From contig JAHIWG010000002.1 of NCBI GenBank assembly GCA_018816345.1, positions 1-49,642 on the forward strand: a stretch of DNA of 49,642 nucleotides. The letters run 5' to 3'. The notes beneath the pieces are model-generated. The model was not told the DNA's origin. It searched no databases and worked only from the letters and a program-made list of their open reading frames with translations. Position 1 is the first letter of the stretch; each line of letters starts with the position of its first letter. This DNA comes from Spirochaetota bacterium (GTDB lineage: Bacteria > Spirochaetota > Spirochaetia > Treponematales > UBA12059). Shown here piece by piece: positions 19,168 to 26,739 of this stretch. Both the position numbers and the translations under genes were made by a program.

Positions 19168-19196
19168 TTGTCCCTCGCGTAAGGCTCGGATAGTAT
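19168..19196 (+). promoter_or_regulatory. Predicted promoter of the 292-residue lipoprotein gene (leaderless)
   Basis: TTGTCC (19168-19173), 17 bases, TAGTAT (19191-19196), then six bases to the GTG at 19203. A GAGG lies too close to the GTG to serve as a normal Shine-Dalgarno sequence. Confidence 0.4.
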
Positions 19197-19202
19197 CGAG
19201 GC

Positions 19203-20081
19203 GTGATAACGATACAAAAAAAAGGCGGCCTTCCCTTCCTCTCCGCCTGCGGCGCGGCGCTCCTCGCGGCGCTCCTCGCGGCGCTCCTCGCGGCGGCCTG
19301 CGGGCGCGGTGCCAGCGGCCTGGCCGTCCTAGACCCGGTATTCGCGTACCTCTCGCCCGAGGCCGTACGCGCGTACTCGGGCGCCGCCCGGGAGGTAGTA
19401 GTCTTGCCAGACGAAGGCGCGTCGGCGGCCCTATACGCGGCTATCGACGCGGCGGCTCCCGAAACGGTCTACCTTTCCCCTCTTCTCGCTTCCGAGATCG
19501 ATTCCGTACTCTCCAGGAACGCGACGACGAGGGTAGCCTTCCTCGGAGCCAATCGTCCCAAGGACGACCCCAGGCTATACGCCGCCGTCTTCTCGTCGTC
19601 CGACGCGGCCGCGGCCGCGGGCGCGATAGCCGCCTCCGAGTCGCTGAAGCACGGGGACGCGCCCCTCGTGGCTGCCGTCTTCTCCGGAACGGTCGATCAT
19701 GGGGCCGCTTCCGAGGCCTTCCTGTCATCGTTCCGGGAGTCGGGAGGACGCGGCGAGCCTATAATCGAGACGAGCCCGCAGGGCTACTCCCAGGCCGTCG
19801 CCGACAGGCTGAAGGCCCTCGATATCCGGGTGGGCTACGTATCCGCCGCCCCTCCCGATACTGAGCGTTGGATCAGGCAGGCCTTCGACGAATACGCCTT
19901 CGTCGCGGCGGAATTCTCCCTCCCGCCCGAAGGGACGGATAGCTCCGCGTCATCGGTAGTCTCCTGGGACGTCGAGGAGACGCTCGCGGCGATCGCCTCT
20001 CGCCTCGAGGAAGAATCGGCGGGTTCCTTCCCCGGCCTCTGGAAAACGGCCTATAAAGGCCGGTCCGACGGTAATAAATGA
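19203..20081 (+). CDS. Lipoprotein with periplasmic-binding-protein-like fold
   Basis: 292 residues from GTG 19203. A long Ala/Leu signal peptide ends at Cys33 in LAAACGRG, a lipobox of the relaxed spirochaetal kind. The mature part alternates beta-alpha units (VVVLPDEG, TVYLSPLLASE, TRVAFLGANRP, PLVAAVFSG, IRVGYVSAAPP) as in type I periplasmic binding proteins, so it may bind a small ligand, but no transporter genes are adjacent. The signal-peptide DNA holds three copies of a 12-bp repeat and the start region an A8 run. Single gene upstream of flaA with its own promoter. The start is the least certain part. Confidence 0.75.
   Translation: MITIQKKGGLPFLSACGAALLAALLAALLAAACGRGASGLAVLDPVFAYLSPEAVRAYSGAAREVVVLPDEGASAALYAAIDAAAPETVYLSPLLASEIDSVLSRNATTRVAFLGANRPKDDPRLYAAVFSSSDAAAAAGAIAASESLKHGDAPLVAAVFSGTVDHGAASEAFLSSFRESGGRGEPIIETSPQGYSQAVADRLKALDIRVGYVSAAPPDTERWIRQAFDEYAFVAAEFSLPPEGTDSSASSVVSWDVEETLAAIASRLEEESAGSFPGLWKTAYKGRSDGNK
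19259..19294 (+). repeat. Three 12-bp tandem repeats in a lipoprotein signal peptide
   Basis: Three identical copies of gctcctcgcggc encode the ALLA repeats of the hydrophobic core. Gain or loss of a unit stays in frame but changes signal-peptide length. An A8 homopolymer lies at 19216-19223 in the same gene. Confidence 0.85.
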
Positions 20082-20130
20082 CCGGGAACGTGCCGATATA
20101 TGAATATACGTACGCTTAGTCCTTATTTGT

Positions 20131-20159
20131 TTGACAAAGGTAGGGCTTAAAAATATAAT
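20131..20159 (+). promoter_or_regulatory. Perfect-consensus sigma-70 promoter of the flaA pair
   Basis: TTGACA (20131-20136), 17 bases, TATAAT (20154-20159). The leader to the ATG at 20214 is about 48 bases, carries AAGGAG (20200-20205) and contains the 9-base direct repeat cagatggtg twice (20168-20176, 20184-20192). Such a strong promoter suits an abundant filament-sheath protein. Confidence 0.85.
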
Positions 20160-20213
20160 TCCATCCGCAGATGGTGATTCGTTCAGATGGTGCAAAATTA
20201 AGGAGTAGTCCTG

Positions 20214-21002
20214 ATGAAACAGCGCGTCGTAAAGGCGATCTGCCTGTCCTTCGTCATTGTCTTCATGCTCTCGGCGACGGGGGCCTTCGCCGACGATGAA
20301 ACCGTTAACCTCGAGTCGATCGTCGTACAGAGCTTCGACGAGCCCGAGGCGCAACCGTGGTTCCTCATCGGCAGCAAGTTCGCGACGAAGGGCTTCCCTA
20401 AGCTCGCGTACGCCAAGTCGTGGCCGGTAGCGCTCTTCGGGACCTCCGGGGGCGGCAAGGACTTACGGAGCCTCGGCATCTCGATGCTGTTCGACCGCAA
20501 GGAATATAACTGGGTCGACGTGATTCCCGGGAAGAAAACGGGATCGGGCGAGGAAGCGTCCTATGAGCCGATAGAGCTTCCCCTTCCCGGCCGCGTCAGG
20601 ATGCTCGACATGTGGATTTGGTCGGGAAACTACGACTACTACATCGAGGCGTACATCCGCGACTATAAGGGCATCGTGCACACCTTGCCGATGGGCGACC
20701 TCGGCCACGCCGGCTGGAAGAACTTCAGGGTCAACATCCCCGACAACGTTCCCCAGTCGAAGAAGTACCTGCCCAAGCGCGAGAACCTGACGTTAGTCAA
20801 GTTCCGCATCTGGACGAGGCCCACGGAAATCGTCGCCGCTCCCGCCAAGGCCGACGCCAGCATGCAGGAGAAGTCCATATACTTCTATTTCGACCAGCTC
20901 AAGGTCCTGACGGATACCTTCGAGACCCTGTTCGACGGCGACAGCCTCATGGACCCCAAGGTGATCGAAGACATCTGGGGCAGTTCCGATTCATCCAAGT
21001 AA
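20214..21002 (+). CDS. flaA: Flagellar filament outer layer protein FlaA (paralogue 1)
   Basis: 262 residues. A signal peptide (about 1-26, ending TGAFAD) exports the protein through the Sec system, as expected for periplasmic flagellar sheath proteins. The body is typical FlaA: SFDEPEAQPWFLIGSKF at the N-side, RMLDMWIWSGNYDYYIEAYIRD with the short aromatic strands, LGHAGWKNFRVNIPDNVPQ and IYFYFDQLKVLTDTFE near the end. FlaA proteins coat the FlaB core of spirochaetal endoflagella. The second flaA starts nine bases after the stop. The pair is driven by the consensus promoter at 20131-20159 and ends at the 21772 terminator. Confidence 0.92.
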   Translation: MKQRVVKAICLSFVIVFMLSATGAFADDETVNLESIVVQSFDEPEAQPWFLIGSKFATKGFPKLAYAKSWPVALFGTSGGGKDLRSLGISMLFDRKEYNWVDVIPGKKTGSGEEASYEPIELPLPGRVRMLDMWIWSGNYDYYIEAYIRDYKGIVHTLPMGDLGHAGWKNFRVNIPDNVPQSKKYLPKRENLTLVKFRIWTRPTEIVAAPAKADASMQEKSIYFYFDQLKVLTDTFETLFDGDSLMDPKVIEDIWGSSDSSK

Positions 21003-21011
21003 GGGGAGACC

Positions 21012-21749
21012 ATGAAAAAGATATTCGCCGTATTTTTGGCGTTCTCCGCGCTCGCGCTGGCGGGCGCGCAGGAGACGGTCGGGAGCCCCGATCCTAACGC
21101 GATAGGCATCGACACGGCCCAGCAGAAGCTGCAGGTCGTCACCGTAGACAAGTTCGAGGCGGCCGGCTTCTGGAACGTCTATATCTCGGCGGACGAAGGC
21201 GTGGCCAGCGGCAGGCTGTTCACGGGCGGTCCGGCCGCCAAGGCGGACGAGCCCAAGCCCGAGGAACGATACGTGGGCATCGACCCCAAGATCGCCGACG
21301 TCCAGACCTTCGGCGCCAGGGTCGAGTTCTTCAAGCGCGGGTTCAACACCGTCTACGTCCTAGCGCAGAAGCCCATTCCTATAGAGGGCATATCCAAGAC
21401 CATATCCGTCTGGGTAGTAGGCAGGAACTATAACCATACGCTTAAGATCATCCTATCCGACTTCTTCAATAACCAGTTCGAGCTGACGCTCGGCAAGCTC
21501 AACTTCCAGGGCTGGAAGAAGATGTCGGTAGCGATCCCGCCGCAGAACCCCGACGGCATGACCGGTATCATCCAGCGTAACTACCATTACAATAATCAGA
21601 TGGGCCTCAAGGTCGTCGGTTTCAAGATCGAGTGCGACCCGATGGAAGCCTACGGCACCTATTACGTCTATTTCGACGACCTCAGGGCCGTCACGGACCT
21701 GTTCGCCGAGGATAGCCGCGACAAGGACGACATGAACGACGGCTGGTAA
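21012..21749 (+). CDS. flaA: Flagellar filament outer layer protein FlaA (paralogue 2)
   Basis: 245 residues with a signal peptide (about 1-19, ending LALAGAQ). FlaA hallmarks are present: VEFFKRGFNTVYVLAQKPI, ISVWVVGRNYNHTLKIILSD, LNFQGWKKMSVAIPP and YYVYFDDLRAVTDLF. It is well diverged from the gene upstream, so the two probably occupy different places in the sheath, as with FlaA2 and its neighbour in T. pallidum. GGGGAG lies just before the ATG. A very acidic tail (DSRDKDDMNDGW) closes the protein. A strong intrinsic terminator follows. Confidence 0.93.
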   Translation: MKKIFAVFLAFSALALAGAQETVGSPDPNAIGIDTAQQKLQVVTVDKFEAAGFWNVYISADEGVASGRLFTGGPAAKADEPKPEERYVGIDPKIADVQTFGARVEFFKRGFNTVYVLAQKPIPIEGISKTISVWVVGRNYNHTLKIILSDFFNNQFELTLGKLNFQGWKKMSVAIPPQNPDGMTGIIQRNYHYNNQMGLKVVGFKIECDPMEAYGTYYVYFDDLRAVTDLFAEDSRDKDDMNDGW

Positions 21750-21771
21750 GCCGTCCTGGCGACTCTAACGG

Positions 21772-21800
21772 CGGCCCCGGTTCCCGGGGCCGTTTTTTTT
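21772..21800 (+). terminator. Strong intrinsic terminator of the flaA operon
   Basis: A 9-bp perfect G+C stem (21772-21780 with 21784-21792, CGGCCCCGG/CCGGGGCCG), a 3-base loop and eight consecutive T (21793-21800). Confidence 0.97.
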
Positions 21801-21859
21801 ATTCCCTACCGTAGCTTATATTAGTATTTTACTATTTATCATTGCTAGGGAGGATCGAA

Positions 21860-22366
21860 ATGCGTGGATTAGCGATATTCGTACTGACGATCACGACTAC
21901 GGTAGCGGCCTGGGCCCAGTCAGCCTCGGTTCCTACGCTGGACGGCAAGCTGTCCGCCTCCGAGTACGCGGACGTCCAGGAACAAGGCGGGATAACCGTG
22001 GCAGCGCATCTATCCGATGACGGCTCGACCCTGTACGTAGCCGTAAGCGCGCCGACTAAGGGCTGGGTGGCTATAGGGGTAGGCTCTACGAGGATGGACG
22101 GTTCCTACATGATCCTTGGATATTCTATCGACGGCGCGCAGTCAGTGTCCTTCGAGCGAGGCAAGGGCCACTCTCACTCGCCCGCTCCCGCCCCGGGGGC
22201 GAAAGCGGCGCTTACCGAGGTCGACGGCGTAACGACCCTCGAGGCGTCCTTCCCCGCTGCGTCGTTCGTGAAGGACGGCAAGCTGCCGACGATCGCGGCG
22301 TACGGGAACAAGGATGATTTCAGGTCGATCCACGCTCGGAAGACCGCCCTCGTCCTGATGCCGTAA
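21860..22366 (+). CDS. Secreted DOMON-like domain protein
   Basis: 168 residues from ATG 21860, with AGGGAGG at 21847-21853; an in-frame TTG slightly upstream lies within the ribosome-binding region and is rejected. Signal peptide about 1-20, ending AAWAQS. The mature protein is one beta-sandwich domain with LDGKLSASEY, the core GWVAIGVGSTRMDGSYMILG and a His/Pro-rich turn (GKGHSHSPAPAPG). These are features of DOMON domains, which bind heme or sugars outside the cytoplasm; Met and His at these places are the usual heme ligands. No cytochrome b561 partner is nearby. It is convergent with tatD, with 13 bases between stops. Confidence 0.78.
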   Translation: MRGLAIFVLTITTTVAAWAQSASVPTLDGKLSASEYADVQEQGGITVAAHLSDDGSTLYVAVSAPTKGWVAIGVGSTRMDGSYMILGYSIDGAQSVSFERGKGHSHSPAPAPGAKAALTEVDGVTTLEASFPAASFVKDGKLPTIAAYGNKDDFRSIHARKTALVLMP

Positions 22367-22379
22367 CGAGGCTCCGGGG

Positions 22380-23180
22380 CTAGCCGAACAGCGCGCGGGA
22401 GGCGGCGGCGACCGACTCGGAAAGCGCCTGGACCGTCGAGCCCCGGAGGGCGGCGACTGCTGCGTAGGTCCTCCCGATATCGAGCGGGGTGGAATTCCTG
22501 CCCCGCCTCGGCTCGGGGCACATGTACGGCGAGTCGGTCTCGAGCAAGAGCCTCCCAGCCGGAACCATGGCGCACGCGGCCATTAAGTCGGCGGACTTCT
22601 TATACGTCACGTTCCCGGCGAACGATATCCAGCAACCGGCAGAAAGGTACGCCTCGGCCTCGTCCCGACCGTATCCGAAACAATGGATGATCACCGGGAC
22701 CTTTGAAGCGTAAGCGGCGACGATAGAGAGCGTTTCGTCGTGCGCGTTCCTGGAATGCACGATGAGGGGCTTAGAATACTTCACCGCGAGCTCGGCTTGC
22801 GCCCTGAAAAGACGCTCCTGTTCCTCTCGCGTGCCGTTCATCCAATGATAATCGAGGCCGCACTCCCCTACCGCCACGCAGGCAGGATCGCGGACATACT
22901 CCTCGAGGGTAAACGCGCGCTCCGGCGCGGCTTTCATGGACGCGGAATCGGGCCATATACCCGCGGCGAGCCGTACGAACGGAAGGCTTCCGAACGCGGC
23001 TTTCCTCGCGGGGAAATCGTCGAAATCGACGCCTGGGTCGAGGATTATCGCCGAGCCCCCAGCGTACGCCTCCGTTATCTCCTGGATGCGCGCGGCGCCT
23101 TCGCGCTCCTCGACGTACGACAGGTGCGCGTGGGTATCGCACAACCCGAGCTCAGGGTCCGCGCCCGCGACGCTAGCCAT
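22380..23180 (-). CDS. tatD: TatD-family metal-dependent deoxyribonuclease
   Basis: 266 residues. TIM-barrel metal hydrolase with all family signatures: DTHAHLSY (metal-binding HxH), GECGLDYHW (Glu ligand), [11 protein letters not shown] (His), VIIHCFGYG (His) and [10 protein letters not shown] (Asp). TatD enzymes act as 3'-5' DNA exonucleases in repair and in DNA breakdown under stress; some members have other substrates. The start overlaps the end of clpB by eight bases, so it is translated from the clpB message. Confidence 0.94.
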   Translation of the reverse strand: MASVAGADPELGLCDTHAHLSYVEEREGAARIQEITEAYAGGSAIILDPGVDFDDFPARKAAFGSLPFVRLAAGIWPDSASMKAAPERAFTLEEYVRDPACVAVGECGLDYHWMNGTREEQERLFRAQAELAVKYSKPLIVHSRNAHDETLSIVAAYASKVPVIIHCFGYGRDEAEAYLSAGCWISFAGNVTYKKSADLMAACAMVPAGRLLLETDSPYMCPEPRRGRNSTPLDIGRTYAAVAALRGSTVQALSESVAAASRALFG

Positions 23181-25785
23181 GCTTGGCCGGGCGCCTTACG
23201 GAGAACGAGAACGCCCCGTCCGGGCTCTCTTTTCCCTTTACGGCGTCCACTACGATCGCGTCGCCTTCTAGAGCCTCGCCTCTTAGCACCAGGCGGGAGA
23301 GCGGGTTCTGAACGTCTCCTTGCATGACTCGCTTAAGCGGGCGCGCGCCGTAGCGTGGATCGTAGCCCCGGGATGCTACGAGCTCCTTGGCCGCCCCCGT
23401 CATCTCAATCGTCAAGGAACGTTCGGCGAGGCGCTTGGCCAGGGAGGCCAGCTGGATATCCACGATGGCGCCCATATCCTCGGGCTTCAGGCGCTCGAAA
23501 ATCACCGTCTCGTCGATGCGATTAAGGAACTCAGGCTTGAACGCTGTCTTGAGCAGCTCGGCTACGCGTCCCCGGAGCTCGTCCATATCCTTGGCCTCGA
23601 GGATGAGCTCGGAGCCAAGGTTGCTGGTCATGATGACGATGGCGTTCTTGAAGTCTACCGTACGGCCTTGGCCGTCGGTTAGCCTGCCGTCGTCGAGCAA
23701 CTGCAGGAGCACGTTGAACACGTCGGGATGGGCCTTCTCCACCTCGTCGAAGAGCACGACGCAATAGGGCCTCCTCCTGACGGCCTCGGTCAGCTGGCCG
23801 CCCTCGTCGTAGCCCACGTACCCCGGGGGGGCGCCGATGAGCCTGCTGACCGTGTGCTTCTCCATATACTCGCTCATGTCTATGCGAGTCAACGATTTCT
23901 CGTCGTTGAAGAGGAACTCCGCGAGCGTCTTGGCTAGCTCCGTCTTGCCGACGCCGGTCGGGCCCACGAAGAGGAAGCTCCCGAGCGGCTTATTAGGATC
24001 GGATAGCCCGGCGCGATTACGCCTGATAGCGTCGGATATAGCCTCGATCGCCCGGTTCTGGCCCACCACGCGGCGCTCGAGTATGCTCTCGAGCTCGAGA
24101 TACTTCTGGATCTCGCTCGACATCATCTTGGATACTGGAATGCCGGTCCAGGTGGACACGACGCGGGCGATGTCCTCCTCCGACACTTCCTCGCGGAGGA
24201 GCCGGCCCTCGGGCGACTTGGCCCGCGCGTCCTCGGCCGACTCGTCCAATCGCCTCTGGGCCTCGAGGAGCCTACCGTACTTGATCTCCGCGGCCTTCGC
24301 CAGGTCGCCGTCGCGCTCGTAGCGCTGCTCCTCGGCCTTGAGGCTCTCTATGTCCTCCTTGAGCTTGCGCACGACCCCGATGCGATCCTTCTCGTTGCTC
24401 CACCGGAGGCGCATCGCGTCGCGCCGTTCCGTGAGCCCGGAAAGCTCCGCGTCTAGCTTTGCGAGGCGATCGAGGCTCGCGCCGTCCGTTTCCCTAGACA
24501 GCGCCTGCTTCTCTATAGTCAATTGCAGAATACGGCGCTCGATCTGATCCAAGTCGGTCGGCTGGCTCTCTATCTCCATCTTGATTCTGCTCGCCGCCTC
24601 GTCCACGAGGTCTATCGCCTTGTCCGGCAGGAAGCGGCTCGTGATATAGCGGCTCGACAGCGTAGCGGCGGATATCAAGGCCTCGTCCATGATCCTGACG
24701 CCGTGGTGCACCTCGTAGCGCTCTTTCAATCCCCGCAGTATGGCTATCGTATCCTCGACCGACGGCTCGGGGCAGAGCACGGGCTGGAACCGGCGTTCCA
24801 GGGCGGCGTCCTTCTCTATATGCTTGCGATACTCGTCAAGGGTGGTGGCTCCGATGCACCTGAGCTCGCCCCGCGCCAGGGCCGGCTTGAGCAGGTTTGA
24901 GGCGTCCATGGAGCCCTCGGCGGCACCCGCGCCCACCAGGGTATGCAGCTCGTCTATAAAGAGGATGACGGAGCCGTCCGACTTCTGCACCTCCTCGATC
25001 ACCGCCTTGAGCCGTTCCTCGAACTCGCCTCGGAACTTGGCGCCCGCGACGAGGGCCCCGAGATCCAGGGCCAGGAGCTTCTTTCGCTTGAGGGAATCGG
25101 GAACGTCGCCGGAGACGATGCGCCTCGCGAGCCCCTCGACGACGGCCGTCTTGCCGACTCCCGGCTCTCCTATCAGCACGGGATTGTTCTTCGTGCGCCT
25201 CGAGAGCACCTGCATGACGCGGCGTATCTCCTCGTCTCGGCCTATCACCGGGTCGAGCCTCTCCCGATACGCGAGCTCGGTAAGGTCGCGGCAGTACTTC
25301 TCCAGGACACGGTATTTTTCCTCGGCGGCCTGGTCCTTTACGCTCCTATTGCCCCTGACCGACTTGAGGGCCTCGAGCACTCCCGTCTTAGTGACGCCGG
25401 ATCCCTTGAGGAGGGGTCCTACGGAGCCGTCGTCGTCGAGCATCGCGATGAGAATGTGCTCCCCCGCGACGTAGTCGTCCTTGAGCGCCGCCGCCTCAGA
25501 CTCGGCCTTGGACAGCGCCTTGCCCGCGCCCGGAGACAGGTACACCTGGGCGGCGTGGCCGAAGACCTTGGGCTTCTTGGCGAGCGAGTCCTCCAGGGCG
25601 TCCCGGATGACGTCCACCCTAGCGCCGAGCCGTTCTAGCAGCGGCCTCACGGCGGAGCCCTCGGAGTCTATGAGGGCCGAGAGCAGGTGCTCCAGCTCTA
25701 TCTGGGAATGGTCGGATTTCTGGGCGGCCGAATGGGCGGACTGGATAGCCTCTTGGGCCTTGAGCGTGAACCTATCGTAATCCAT
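23173..25785 (-). CDS. clpB: ClpB protein disaggregase
   Basis: 870 residues from ATG 25785 (GGAG seven bases upstream). The frame stays open to 25884, but the extra 33 residues do not match the family, which starts near [17 protein letters not shown]. Two Clp N repeats (about 1-145), AAA-1 with GEPGVGKT and ILFIDE, a long coiled-coil M domain (about 400-525), AAA-2 with GPTGVGKTE and [15 protein letters not shown], and a C-terminal D2-small domain. The M domain distinguishes ClpB from ClpA/ClpC. It works with DnaK to rescue aggregated proteins in the cytoplasm. No CIRCE element was found upstream. tatD follows with an overlap. Confidence 0.97.
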   Translation of the reverse strand: MDYDRFTLKAQEAIQSAHSAAQKSDHSQIELEHLLSALIDSEGSAVRPLLERLGARVDVIRDALEDSLAKKPKVFGHAAQVYLSPGAGKALSKAESEAAALKDDYVAGEHILIAMLDDDGSVGPLLKGSGVTKTGVLEALKSVRGNRSVKDQAAEEKYRVLEKYCRDLTELAYRERLDPVIGRDEEIRRVMQVLSRRTKNNPVLIGEPGVGKTAVVEGLARRIVSGDVPDSLKRKKLLALDLGALVAGAKFRGEFEERLKAVIEEVQKSDGSVILFIDELHTLVGAGAAEGSMDASNLLKPALARGELRCIGATTLDEYRKHIEKDAALERRFQPVLCPEPSVEDTIAILRGLKERYEVHHGVRIMDEALISAATLSSRYITSRFLPDKAIDLVDEAASRIKMEIESQPTDLDQIERRILQLTIEKQALSRETDGASLDRLAKLDAELSGLTERRDAMRLRWSNEKDRIGVVRKLKEDIESLKAEEQRYERDGDLAKAAEIKYGRLLEAQRRLDESAEDARAKSPEGRLLREEVSEEDIARVVSTWTGIPVSKMMSSEIQKYLELESILERRVVGQNRAIEAISDAIRRNRAGLSDPNKPLGSFLFVGPTGVGKTELAKTLAEFLFNDEKSLTRIDMSEYMEKHTVSRLIGAPPGYVGYDEGGQLTEAVRRRPYCVVLFDEVEKAHPDVFNVLLQLLDDGRLTDGQGRTVDFKNAIVIMTSNLGSELILEAKDMDELRGRVAELLKTAFKPEFLNRIDETVIFERLKPEDMGAIVDIQLASLAKRLAERSLTIEMTGAAKELVASRGYDPRYGARPLKRVMQGDVQNPLSRLVLRGEALEGDAIVVDAVKGKESPDGAFSFSVRRPAKHG

Positions 25786-25807
25786 CTGTTTTCTCCGTAT
25801 CGCCTGT

Positions 25808-25837
25808 AAAATACCGCCTCGCGCGGCCGCCAGGCAA
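25808..25837 (-). promoter_or_regulatory. clpB: Possible promoter of clpB-tatD
   Basis: Minus strand TTGCCT (25837-25832), 18 bases, TATTTT (25813-25808), giving a short leader with GGAG before the ATG at 25785. No CIRCE inverted repeat is seen nearby. Confidence 0.35.
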
Positions 25838-25851
25838 GCGGCGATCGCGTC

Positions 25852-25878
25852 TTGCGCGTTAGCCCTACAACGTATACA
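25852..25878 (+). promoter_or_regulatory. Possible promoter of the DUF3783 gene (leaderless)
   Basis: TTGCGC (25852-25857), 15 bases, TATACA (25873-25878), then eight bases (gtgcaagc) to the ATG at 25887, with no Shine-Dalgarno sequence. The short spacer lowers confidence. Confidence 0.35.
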
Positions 25879-25886
25879 GTGCAAGC

Positions 25887-26093
25887 ATGCTGAATCGAAA
25901 AGGAAAAGTGGTGGTCATGCACGGCCTGACCCAGGACGAGGCCGTTAAGGCGATGCGCGCCGTGAAGGCGTCGCTAGGAGTACAGGACGAGATAGCGTTC
26001 GCGACCAGTACCGAGGCGAACCTGGGCTGGAAGCTCGCCGAGCTCGTGGAGCACGTGCTCGAGGAGCACGAGATGATGACCGGCAAGAAATAG
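25887..26093 (+). CDS. Small DUF3783-like protein
   Basis: 68 residues. The opening [21 protein letters not shown] and the closing [20 protein letters not shown] match the pattern of DUF3783, short bacterial proteins of unknown function that end in a Trp-x-Leu-x-Glu-Leu helix and an EEHE motif. The composition is ordinary for the genome and the frame carries normal third-position GC, so it is most likely real despite its size. It is divergent from clpB and convergent with argR. No function can be proposed. Confidence 0.75.
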   Translation: MLNRKGKVVVMHGLTQDEAVKAMRAVKASLGVQDEIAFATSTEANLGWKLAELVEHVLEEHEMMTGKK

Positions 26094-26158
26094 CTCGCCG
26101 GGACCGAGCCGGAGTCCGCCCTTACGGACGGCGATCCGCCGGGGCCCGTAGGCGACGC

Positions 26159-26653
26159 CTAGTCCTCGTCGAGCTCCGGGAACCTGGCCTTGAGGTCCCG
26201 CAGGAAGTCGTCCCCGGAATAGCCGGTACGCAGCGCGGCGAACACGACGTTATCCTGGCCCGCGATTGTGCCTAGCACCCCTTCCATCCCCAGGTTGTCC
26301 AGGGCGAGCGCCACCGGGGCCGAATGCCCGGAGAACGTCTTGATCACGACGAACTGCTCGTTCCATTCGATGGAGACGTAGCCGCGCACGAAATCCTGGC
26401 CGTGGATCTCCTCCCGCCGCCTCAGCTCGTCGTCCGAGGGCACCGCGTAGAAGTAGCCCTCGGAACCCGCTCCGACCTTGCTCGCCTTGAGGAGCTTCAG
26501 GTCTCGGGACAGGGTGGCCTGGGTAATGAAGATGCCCTGCGATTCCAAGAGCACGAGCATCTCCTCCTGGGACTCGACGCGGTTCTCCCGCAGGAGCTTG
26601 AGGATGATCTTGAGGCGTTCACGCCTGGTAGAGATTGTTGAAGCGTCGCGCAT
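26159..26653 (-). CDS. argR: ArgR-family transcriptional regulator
   Basis: 164 residues from the ATG at 26653; a TTG at 26692 would add 13 unlikely residues. N-terminal winged helix-turn-helix with ITQATLSRDLKLL (43-55), the family's DNA-recognition helix, and C-terminal oligomerisation and ligand-binding domain (about 85-164). The arginine-binding motif, normally GTIAGDDT, reads GTIAGQDN (Gln133, Asp134, Asn135), so ligand binding may be altered. No arginine genes are in the window. The ATG has no Shine-Dalgarno sequence and lies eight bases after a TACTAT hexamer. It is divergent from the fapA-like gene, with about 86 bases between the starts. Confidence 0.9.
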   Translation of the reverse strand: MRDASTISTRRERLKIILKLLRENRVESQEEMLVLLESQGIFITQATLSRDLKLLKASKVGAGSEGYFYAVPSDDELRRREEIHGQDFVRGYVSIEWNEQFVVIKTFSGHSAPVALALDNLGMEGVLGTIAGQDNVVFAALRTGYSGDDFLRDLKARFPELDED

Positions 26654-26661
26654 ATCGAGCC

Positions 26662-26692
26662 ATAGTATGCCGGCGGGAACGTTTTTTGGCAA
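26662..26692 (-). promoter_or_regulatory. argR: Possible promoter of argR (leaderless)
   Basis: Minus strand TTGCCA (26692-26687), a long 19-base spacer, TACTAT (26667-26662), then eight bases to the ATG at 26653. Confidence 0.35.
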
Positions 26693-26739
26693 GATCGATA
26701 CGCTCCCGGCCGATACTAGGAGGAGGGAGGAACGCCATT

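Noticed and set aside
20101-20213. Sigma-28 flagellar promoter for flaA
   Set aside because: No TAAA-N15-GCCGATAA-like element; a perfect sigma-70 promoter explains expression.
25786-25886. CIRCE or other heat-shock operator upstream of clpB
   Set aside because: No TTAGCACTC-N9-GAGTGCTAA-like inverted repeat is present in the 101 bases between clpB and the divergent gene.
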